DNA of 10,608 nucleotides, taken from Lachnospiraceae bacterium. Lineage in GTDB: Bacteria > Bacillota > Clostridia > Lachnospirales > Lachnospiraceae. Of this stretch, positions 1 to 5,543 are shown one piece after another. A model generated the notes under the pieces. That model was not told the DNA's origin and ran no database searches. It saw nothing but the letters and a program-made list of their open reading frames with translations. The first letter of the stretch is position 1. Every line of letters begins with the position of its first letter. Location of the stretch: contig CAAFVW010000089.1 in NCBI GenBank assembly GCA_900766575.1, positions 1 to 10,608 of the forward strand, read 5' to 3'. A program made the translations under genes and the position numbers.

Positions 1-668
1 CAATAATATTCGTTATACACGCCTACGCCCTTTAATACCATAGAAGTCGCAATGACGGGCTTCAGAAGCGGAAGAATGATCTTCCAGTAAATGGTAAAAT
101 AGGAAGCACCGTCAATAAATGCGGATTCATCCAACGATACCGAAATATTCTCCATGAACTGGATGAAGATGTAGATAGAGATAACATCCGTACCCATACT
201 CATAATGATGTAACCGTACAGATGGTTGATAAATCCGAGGTTACTCATGATCTGGTATACAGAGACCTGCATGGCAATTCCGGGAAGGAGTGTTGCGAAC
301 AGGAACAGGCTGCGGATCAGTCCGTTGCCGGGAAATTTGAAACGGTTCAGTACATAAGCAAGCTGCGTTCCCACCAGGATAGATCCTAACAGTACGAATA
401 CCAGGATAATTGCGGAGTTGATATAAGCTCTGCCCATGTTGGCACGGGTAAATGCATCCGTAAAGTTCGAGAAGTTCATCCAGCTCTCAGGCAAGGTCAT
501 AACATTGGTGCTCTGGTATTCCACATCGGTCTTGAATGCCGTGATGACACAAGATACGATAGGCAGCAGTGCCACGAAAGAGAAGAACACCAGGCTGAAA
601 TACTTAATGATGATCCAGATTACAGCACCTGCGCTGTAATGTTTGCGGTTGGTTTTCATCTTTGCCAT
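1..668 (-). CDS. Carbohydrate ABC transporter permease, MsmG-like, CUT1 family (partial, 3' end outside window)
   Basis: One of the two membrane subunits of a CUT1 sugar importer. I translated it by hand from the ATG at 666-668; it stays open to the left edge, giving 222 residues with the C-terminus missing. It begins MAKMKTNRKHYSAGAV, then has a first membrane segment around residues 17-44, with further hydrophobic segments at about 82-108, 118-140 and 153-172. At 181-205 lies the EAA loop that contacts the ATPase (ESAFIDGASYFTIYWKIILP, with the conserved D-G and I-LP). The start is fixed by AAGGAGG at 678-684, which lies inside the end of the preceding gene. Only 1 nt separates that gene's TAA from this ATG, so translational coupling is likely. 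The family assignment (MsmG/MalG side) rests on gene order and the EAA loop. The alpha-galactoside substrate is inferred from the neighbouring GH36 gene. Confidence 0.93.
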   Translation of the reverse strand, partial: MAKMKTNRKHYSAGAVIWIIIKYFSLVFFSFVALLPIVSCVITAFKTDVEYQSTNVMTLPESWMNFSNFTDAFTRANMGRAYINSAIILVFVLLGSILVGTQLAYVLNRFKFPGNGLIRSLFLFATLLPGIAMQVSVYQIMSNLGFINHLYGYIIMSMGTDVISIYIFIQFMENISVSLDESAFIDGASYFTIYWKIILPLLKPVIATSMVLKGVGVYNEYY

Positions 669-669
669 C

Positions 670-1680
670 TTACACCGCCTCCTTCTTCCATCTTGCTTCT
701 CTTCTAAGACGTTTTCTTCTGGTGTATTCCTCGTTATCCGCATCGGAGCTACGGAATACCAGTTTGAAGAAGAGCTTCTGTAAAATCGTTGCCGCGAAGA
801 TGATCAGCAGCAGTACCACTGCCATGGCAGATGCAAGACCTACCTGTTGGTTGGTATGTGCGATCTTATCCATCAATACGAAGTAAGTTGCGGTTCCGCC
901 GCCACCCTTTGTGATAACATAAGGGGGATCGAAAGCACTCAGGGAACCGGTAATGGACAGGATCACATTCAATGTAACGATGGTCTTAATGCTGGGTAAG
1001 ATAATATGTATAAACTGTTGGAATTTATTGGCACCGTCCAGCTCTGCTGCCTCGTACATCTCGGAGTCCACGGACATGATGGCACCGATGAAGAGTACCA
1101 TATTGTTGCCATAATAACGCCATACGGAGGAAGCCACCAGAGAGATATTGTTAATACTCTTGTCTTTCAGCCAGTACGGAAGGTTTTCTAAGTTAAATCC
1201 ACACCACTGCAATACGGTATCGAATACGAAACCTCTGGTGTAGAAGAATTTGAAGATAAATCCAATGGCAATACCACTGATCAGGTAAGGAAAGAACATG
1301 AATCCCTTGAACATATTGCCGAATTTGGTCTTGAAGCTTAAAATCGTTGCCAGATACAATGCAAGCGCCAGCTGCACCATGGCACCGGCCATGTAGTAAA
1401 GGCTCAGCTTCAATGCACTGAAGCATTCATCTTTTTTAAATACGTCGATGTAGTTCTGGAATCCTACAAACTGTCTTTTATCTACCGGAGTAGCATATTT
1501 CATTTTATAAAAACTGAATTTTACCATTTCTCCAAAGGGGAGATAGGTGAACACGAACAGCAAAAGCAGGGGAATGAACATGAAAGACAGGATGACGATG
1601 GTCTGTTGTCCGTTCCTGCTCTTTACCCATTTTTTCATGCTGAAGGGTTTTTTTGTTTTCTTCATTGTCTCTGCATTCAT
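670..1680 (-). CDS. Sugar ABC transporter permease, MsmF-like, CUT1 family
   Basis: The first membrane subunit of the importer, 336 aa, a little longer than the usual ~290-300 aa. A basic N-terminal stretch (residues 1-25) precedes a first transmembrane segment at about 27-48. Other hydrophobic segments lie at about 92-115, 126-146, 194-204, 235-250 and 282-305. The EAA loop is at 210-234 (EAAELDGANKFQQFIHIILP), the docking site for the ATPase. The C-terminus is a strongly basic tail (about 310-336: RRKRLRREARWKK) that is longer than usual for the family. The ATG at 1680 has GGAGG at 1688-1692, 7 nt away. The gene lies downstream of the binding-protein gene, from which it is separated by hairpins, and 1 nt before the second permease gene. 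A partner role with that second permease is family knowledge. The substrate is inferred. Confidence 0.95.
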   Translation of the reverse strand: MNAETMKKTKKPFSMKKWVKSRNGQQTIVILSFMFIPLLLLFVFTYLPFGEMVKFSFYKMKYATPVDKRQFVGFQNYIDVFKKDECFSALKLSLYYMAGAMVQLALALYLATILSFKTKFGNMFKGFMFFPYLISGIAIGFIFKFFYTRGFVFDTVLQWCGFNLENLPYWLKDKSINNISLVASSVWRYYGNNMVLFIGAIMSVDSEMYEAAELDGANKFQQFIHIILPSIKTIVTLNVILSITGSLSAFDPPYVITKGGGGTATYFVLMDKIAHTNQQVGLASAMAVVLLLIIFAATILQKLFFKLVFRSSDADNEEYTRRKRLRREARWKKEAV

Positions 1681-1708
1681 CGAAATACCTCCATACCCTT
1701 CTTTCTTA

Positions 1709-1778
1709 GATAAGAGGGAACCCTTCCCGGTTCCCTCTTATCGTAAGAAGATTAAGTGAGTCGCTTTAATACTTCTTA
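1709..1778 (-). other. Two tandem intercistronic hairpins between binding-protein and permease genes
   Basis: Just after the binding-protein stop codon, the mRNA can form two adjacent stem-loops. The first pairs 1772-1778 with 1744-1750 (7 bp) and continues with 5 more pairs (1766-1770 with 1751-1755) after a one-base bulge. The second is a perfect 14-bp stem, GATAAGAGGGAACC (1709-1722) with 1729-1742, closing a 6-nt loop. No U-run follows the stronger stem on the transcribed strand; the sequence is TAAGAAAGAAGGG. It therefore looks like an RNA-stability or processing element rather than a full terminator. In msm/mal-type operons such elements keep the binding protein in excess over the permeases; that role here is inferred. 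Confidence 0.75.
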
Positions 1779-1788
1779 TTGGCTGATC

Positions 1789-3243
1789 TTACTGGATCTC
1801 TACGCCACAGCTCTCCTGTGCGGAAGTCCACTCATCGTTCCACTCGTCGATGATCTCATCATAGGTCTTGGAGCCGTCGGATGCACACTCAACCAGCTCC
1901 TGCAGCTTGGTCTCACCGTTGTTGTTGATGTTCAGGCCGGAAGCTGCATTCAGGTCGTTTAACAGATTCTCTTCACCTGCGATCGCGGGCTCATCAACTA
2001 CGAAGTCGATACCCTTGAATGCTGCGTAGAAGTCCGGTAATCTGGTATCCTTGATAGCAACGGGAAGTCCGCCGCAGTCATAGGAGAATCCGGATTCCTC
2101 AGCCATGAATTTAACGAAGCAAAGAGCTGCTGCCTGGTTCTCTTCAGATGCATCTGCATTGATACCAAAGCTGTAGTCAGGGCCTACGGAAGCTGCCTGC
2201 TTACCGGAAGTCAGGGTAATAGGGAACGGCATATAAGCGATATCGTCTGCATTGTCGCCGGCTTCCTTCATCTGAGGAACTGCCCAGGAGCCAAGTACCA
2301 TACATGCGATCTGACCATTGTTGATCATACCCTTGGAGCCTTCCCAGTCGGTAGTGGAGTAGTCATCCTCGGTAAGTCCTTCGGCAACTGCCTCGTACAT
2401 TACCTTGTATACGTTGTAAGCACCGGTACCGTCGCCCGGATCAGCAAAAGGATTTGCAGTGTGCAGTAACTTCTGGTTCATGTAGGCGCTGTCGCCGGTA
2501 GCACTGCCGCTGATAGCGGGATCCCACTGGCCGCCCATTGCCCAGCCTGCTGCATAGTTGGTGTACAGAGGAATGATGCTGCTGTCATATGCCTTGATTG
2601 TCTTCAGATCTTCGATGAACTCTTCGGGAGTCTTAGGCATCTCTGTGATTCCTGCTGCTTCAAACACAGCCTTGTTGTATACGATACCGCCGTTAACGCC
2701 TGCAGTGTAAGGAATGCCGTATACAACACCTTCGTACATCTGATTGTAGTAGTTCAACTGACCGTCCATCTCGGTAGTGGTTCCGATCGGCATGAAGTAG
2801 GTGCTTAAATCAGCCTTGTCAACTGCGGGGATCATCATTACATCGCCCCAGTCACCACCCTGCAGACGAAGCAGTGTGTCACTTGCGTAATCGGTGATAC
2901 CTTCTATATCAACAGTGATGTTGGGATACATTGCATTGAATGCATCGATATAAGTCTGGTAAGGAACTGCTGCGCCGTCCTCCAACAGGTCGGTACGGTT
3001 GGTCAGAACCTTAATGGTGGTGGTAATGTCGGTGTAATCCTCACCCAGAGTAATGTCTGCATAATTCAGACCAGTCACCTCTGCGTCAGCAGTTGCAGCT
3101 TCGGTTGAAGCTTCTGCGGTTGCAGCAGCTGTGCTTGCTGTGGTGCTTGCAGCATCGCTGCCGTTGTCTGTGCTCCCACATGCTACCATAGACAATGCCA
3201 TGACAGATGCTGTGGAAAGAGCTAAGAACTTTTTCATCTTCAT
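1789..3243 (-). CDS. Extracellular sugar-binding lipoprotein of a CUT1 ABC importer (MsmE/RafE-like)
   Basis: A 484-aa solute-binding protein that would capture sugar outside the membrane and deliver it to the two permeases encoded downstream. The N-terminus is a lipoprotein signal: KMKK, a hydrophobic core, then the lipobox MVAC with Cys22 as the lipidated residue. A low-complexity Ala/Ser/Thr/Glu linker follows (about 23-55), a tether often seen in clostridial binding proteins. The rest reads as a family-1 extracellular solute-binding protein, with segments such as VYGIPYTAGVNGGIVYNKAVFEAAG and a hinge-side stretch MINNGQIACMVLGSWAVPQM. AAGGAGG at 3251-3257 lies 7 nt before the chosen ATG; the internal Met3 would be 13 nt away. 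It is the first gene of the transporter operon, behind promoter and operator sequences in 3244-3340. Alpha-galactoside specificity is inferred from GH36 and the regulators; other oligosaccharides are possible. Confidence 0.95.
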   Translation of the reverse strand: MKMKKFLALSTASVMALSMVACGSTDNGSDAASTTASTAAATAEASTEAATADAEVTGLNYADITLGEDYTDITTTIKVLTNRTDLLEDGAAVPYQTYIDAFNAMYPNITVDIEGITDYASDTLLRLQGGDWGDVMMIPAVDKADLSTYFMPIGTTTEMDGQLNYYNQMYEGVVYGIPYTAGVNGGIVYNKAVFEAAGITEMPKTPEEFIEDLKTIKAYDSSIIPLYTNYAAGWAMGGQWDPAISGSATGDSAYMNQKLLHTANPFADPGDGTGAYNVYKVMYEAVAEGLTEDDYSTTDWEGSKGMINNGQIACMVLGSWAVPQMKEAGDNADDIAYMPFPITLTSGKQAASVGPDYSFGINADASEENQAAALCFVKFMAEESGFSYDCGGLPVAIKDTRLPDFYAAFKGIDFVVDEPAIAGEENLLNDLNAASGLNINNNGETKLQELVECASDGSKTYDEIIDEWNDEWTSAQESCGVEIQ

Positions 3244-3274
3244 AAGAAATCCTCCTTAATATGTTTGTTACATT

Positions 3275-3288
3275 TGATAGCGTTTACT
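3275..3288 (-). promoter_or_regulatory. CcpA cre / LacI-family operator-like site
   Basis: The minus-strand sequence AGTAAACGCTATCA matches the LacI/CcpA-type consensus TGNAANCGNTTNCA at 8 of 10 fixed positions, including the central CG. It lies just downstream of the predicted transcription start and 32-45 nt upstream of the binding-protein start codon, where a bound protein would block elongation or initiation. A 6-bp dyad, GTTACA (3267-3272) and TGTAAC (3293-3298), flanks it almost symmetrically. It could serve CcpA, the local LacI protein, or both. Confidence 0.5.
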
Positions 3289-3301
3289 GTTTTGTAACTT
3301 A

Positions 3302-3337
3302 ATTTAATTATACATGTTTATACTAATTAAGCATCAA
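3302..3337 (-). promoter_or_regulatory. Candidate promoter of the transporter operon
   Basis: On the minus strand a perfect -10 TATAAT (3307-3312) is preceded by TTGATG (3332-3337) with a 19-nt spacer, longer than optimal. The predicted start is near 3300, giving a leader of about 56 nt to the binding-protein ATG. A poor -35 spacing would suit an activator-dependent promoter, consistent with the divergent AraC-type gene. A short dyad, TTAATTA (3304-3310) and TAATTAA (3324-3330), surrounds the -10 region. Confidence 0.5.
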
Positions 3338-3395
3338 CTTTTCTTGTTTTTAATCTCTCATTTTTGCTCATTTCGTTATTATCTTCTATTTTCAC
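3327..3395 (-). CDS. Possible 22-residue leader peptide (small ORF)
   Basis: A GTG at 3393-3395 opens a reading frame of 22 codons ending in TAA at 3327-3329. It is preceded by AAGGAGGAG, with GGAGG at 3405-3409, 9 nt away, one of the strongest ribosome binding sites in the window. The product would be very hydrophilic and charged (starts MKIEDNNEM, ends KTRKVDA) with no membrane segment. It ends before the binding-protein gene and overlaps the -35 of the proximal transporter promoter. It would be transcribed only if a promoter further upstream on the minus strand (for example the one at 3550-3578) is active. It matches no family I know, and chance is possible in such AT-rich DNA. Confidence 0.3.
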   Translation of the reverse strand: MKIEDNNEMSKNERLKTRKVDA

Positions 3396-3501
3396 AAGTT
3401 TTCTCCTCCTTTTTTGTGCATTTTGTAGCAATCAAGTTGTTATTTTAGGCTAAATTAGCTTATTAAATTAACTAGTTTTTATTCTTATGCTTTTGAAATC
3501 A

Positions 3502-3530
3502 TTGAAAGGAACTTAAAAATCATTTATAAT
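3502..3530 (+). promoter_or_regulatory. Sigma-A promoter of the AraC-family gene
   Basis: TTGAAA (3502-3507) and a perfect TATAAT (3525-3530) are separated by 17 nt. This is close to the ideal housekeeping promoter, with a start near 3537 and a leader of about 70 nt to the ATG. The -10 box lies inside the left arm of the long dyad at 3520-3560, so a protein bound there would block it, possibly by autoregulation. Confidence 0.75.
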
Positions 3531-3560
3531 AGTCTTAAGTTAAGACTAATTTATAAATGA
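3520..3560. repeat. Long dyad around the AraC-gene transcription start
   Basis: The left arm TCATTTATAATAGTCTTAA (3520-3538) and the right arm (3540-3560) are inverted copies: a perfect 9-bp inner part, TAGTCTTAA/TTAAGACTA, around the single base G3539, and a perfect 10-bp outer part, TCATTTATAA/TTATAAATGA, offset by 2 nt in the right arm. The left arm contains the AraC -10 box. The AraC transcript would start near the centre and carry only the right arm, so the symmetry more likely serves DNA binding than an RNA hairpin. Confidence 0.8.
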
Positions 3561-3578
3561 AGCTCTGCTGTTTTCCAA
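3550..3578 (-). promoter_or_regulatory. Possible opposing minus-strand promoter facing the AraC promoter
   Basis: On the minus strand TTGGAA (3573-3578) and TATAAA (3550-3555) are spaced by 17 nt. The -10-like box is the mirror copy created by the right arm of the dyad at 3520-3560. Its predicted start near 3543 lies only about 6 bp from the AraC start, reading the opposite way. It would give the transporter operon a second, ~300-nt leader that carries the small ORF at 3327-3395. The match is weaker than that of the AraC promoter. Confidence 0.35.
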
Positions 3579-3606
3579 TTTTGCAGCAACATTCAGGAGG
3601 TATTTT

Positions 3607-4554
3607 ATGAACATTTCCACCACTTTTCTAAATGCATTGAAACGTACTTCCTCCGATATAGAAGGACAGCGCTCTCCGGAAATCCTCCTGGGTCAGATTT
3701 ATAATGTATCCCTGGAAGACAAAGGTTTTTTACTTCCTCTGGCCGGTGGCGAGTTCCGGCTTTCGGATCCCTTCTATTACGAATGGAACCCATTTCCTTC
3801 TTATCTGCTGCTCTATACCTTAGAGGGCAGCGCGGCTCTCTCCACGCAGGATACCGAAGTGGTCCTGGATCATGAGCACCTGCTGTTTCTGGATTGCAGT
3901 CAGGGCTTCTCCTTACGCCTGCTGCATGGAAAATGGCGCTTCCAGATGTTTTTTTTAAGCGGCATTGAGCTTTCTTCTTATTATAGCATATTTCAGGCTA
4001 ATTTTTTCTGTTGTTACCCGATTCCCATCGGTTCCTGTGTCTCACAGCGGATGCAGCAGCTGACCAAGTTTCCGTTTACTCCTACCCCAGCTGAGCAGAT
4101 GCAGCTTCACAGAGAACTGACCGGAATGTTCACGGAGCTTGTGCTCTCTGCCCTGTCCGTCTCCCGGAATGTGAAGCCTTTGCCCGCTTATCTGCTGTCC
4201 ATGAAAGCGGATTTTGAGGAAAACTATGCGGAAAGTCACTCTCTGGAATACTTTGAGCAAACCCTGGGCATCAGCCGCTACCGACTGTGCCGGGAATTTT
4301 CTGCTGCCTTTCATATCTCTCCGCTTCAATATTTGCAGGAGAAAAAAATAGAAGCAGCGAAATCGCTGCTCCTATCTACGGACGTTCCTGTTCATGAGGT
4401 GGGATCTTCGGTGGGTATCGACAATACTAACCACTTTATCCACCTGTTTAAAAAACATACCGGAGTCACGCCCTTCGTATACCGGCAGAATGCACCGCAG
4501 TCTATACGTGAGACACACTATCCTTCAACACCAGGCGGCCTTCCACCACAGTAA
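3607..4554 (+). CDS. AraC-family transcriptional regulator (MsmR/RafR-type)
   Basis: A 315-aa regulator, probably the sugar-responsive activator of the divergent transporter operon. The N-terminal half (about 30-140) is compatible with the cupin-like ligand-binding domain of the AraC family. The C-terminal DNA-binding domain has two helix-turn-helix motifs: one around 212-234 (LEYFEQTLGISRYRLCREF) and one around 261-283 (VPVHEVGSSVGIDNTNHFIH), closing with the signature FKKHTGVTPFVYR at 281-293. About 22 residues continue past the usual family end, and they are encoded in the region overlapping the LacI gene. AGGAGG at 3595-3600, 6 nt before the ATG, fixes the start. The promoter is TTGAAA 3502-3507 / TATAAT 3525-3530. 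The neighbouring transporter and GH36 genes suggest an alpha-galactoside inducer. The family is clear; the ligand and targets are inferred. Confidence 0.94.
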   Translation: MNISTTFLNALKRTSSDIEGQRSPEILLGQIYNVSLEDKGFLLPLAGGEFRLSDPFYYEWNPFPSYLLLYTLEGSAALSTQDTEVVLDHEHLLFLDCSQGFSLRLLHGKWRFQMFFLSGIELSSYYSIFQANFFCCYPIPIGSCVSQRMQQLTKFPFTPTPAEQMQLHRELTGMFTELVLSALSVSRNVKPLPAYLLSMKADFEENYAESHSLEYFEQTLGISRYRLCREFSAAFHISPLQYLQEKKIEAAKSLLLSTDVPVHEVGSSVGIDNTNHFIHLFKKHTGVTPFVYRQNAPQSIRETHYPSTPGGLPPQ

Positions 4555-5521
4555 CACCGGCCTTGTAATTGTCACTGGTGATTTTCTTGATAATATTGTG
4601 AATGGCTCTTCTGGCCATCTCTCCCATATCTACTTCATAGGTCGTGATACGGATGTCGCAGAGTCCGGGATACAGGTAGTTATCAAAACCTACCACCGAC
4701 ACATCCTCCGGCACACGGTATCCATTTTCCGTCAGTTTTTTAATCAGGAAGCTGGCGGTCAGATCACAGTTGCACACAAATGCCGTAGGCATATCCTTCG
4801 GAATCTGCAACATGTTCACCGTATCAATCTTTCCTGTGTCAATATGACGGTCCTCCAGCACCCATTCCTTTTTCCGCTCCAGTCCCAGCTCCAGAAGTGC
4901 CTTCTGGTAACCGAAATAACGATCCGTAATACTCTCTGTTGCAAGCAGGGTTCCCACATAAGCGATCTTACGATGTCCCATACGATACAGATAATAGGTC
5001 AGCTCATAAGTCCCGTAATAACTGTTGGAGATGACGGAATCACTCGCTTCTCTTCCGTTATAATAGTCCAGATAAATCACAGGAATCCCGGCTTCCGCAT
5101 TCAGATGCTGTAAATATCCATCCCGCATCTTACCGATGACAATAATGCCATCCACTTTGCGTTCCTGCACCAGCTTCGGCATTCTGCCGCTCTCTTCTTC
5201 CGCTGTTCCGATGACCTCCAGCATGGTAAAACATTCCTTGGCCGTAGCCCTGGTAGCTACCGACTGATACATCTGCCAGTAAAAAGATTCATATTTATCC
5301 AGGAATCTCTCAGAGATCAGGATTCCGATATTATAGCTCTTCTGGCTCTGACTTTTTTTGACCGCCGATGGCTGCTGATACCCCAGTTCTTCCGCAATGC
5401 TACGGATCTTCTCCCGGACTTCCTCACTGACACCCTTCTGTCCGGACAAAGCCTTGGACACCGTGACCGTACTGACGCCGACTCTCTCTGCAATATCTGC
5501 TAATTTCACTGCTTTTGCCAT
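4502..5521 (-). CDS. LacI-family transcriptional regulator
   Basis: A 339-aa repressor-type regulator. The N-terminal helix-turn-helix is at about 5-25 (VKLADIAERVGVSTVTVSKAL), followed by SGQKGVSEEVREKIRSIAEE, and then a periplasmic-binding-protein-like ligand domain from YNIGILISERF to the end, with conserved elements such as VDGIIVIG and VPEDVSVVGFDN. I chose the ATG at 5519-5521 because AAGGGAG (5530-5536) lies 8 nt upstream. An in-frame GTG at 5528-5530 would add three residues but falls on the ribosome binding site. The linker after the HTH (QQPSAVKKSQSQKS) lacks the usual hinge helix pattern. The gene is last in the operon behind GH36 (22-nt gap) and overlaps the AraC gene tail to tail by 53 bp. 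It probably represses this locus; the effector is unknown. Confidence 0.94.
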   Translation of the reverse strand: MAKAVKLADIAERVGVSTVTVSKALSGQKGVSEEVREKIRSIAEELGYQQPSAVKKSQSQKSYNIGILISERFLDKYESFYWQMYQSVATRATAKECFTMLEVIGTAEEESGRMPKLVQERKVDGIIVIGKMRDGYLQHLNAEAGIPVIYLDYYNGREASDSVISNSYYGTYELTYYLYRMGHRKIAYVGTLLATESITDRYFGYQKALLELGLERKKEWVLEDRHIDTGKIDTVNMLQIPKDMPTAFVCNCDLTASFLIKKLTENGYRVPEDVSVVGFDNYLYPGLCDIRITTYEVDMGEMARRAIHNIIKKITSDNYKAGVTVVEGRLVLKDSVSHV

Positions 5522-5543
5522 AATTACCACTCCCTTTGTATGA

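Noticed and set aside
1709..1742. Perfect 14-bp hairpin read as a rho-independent terminator
   Set aside because: Neither strand has a U-run after the stem, and the downstream permease genes clearly belong to the same operon.
4394..5113. 239-codon open frame on the plus strand
   Set aside because: It spans the end of the AraC gene in another frame and lies antisense to the LacI gene, with no domain or ribosome binding site.
5528..5530. GTG as the LacI-gene start
   Set aside because: It coincides with the Shine-Dalgarno AAGGGAG (5530-5536), which instead sits 8 nt before the ATG at 5519-5521.
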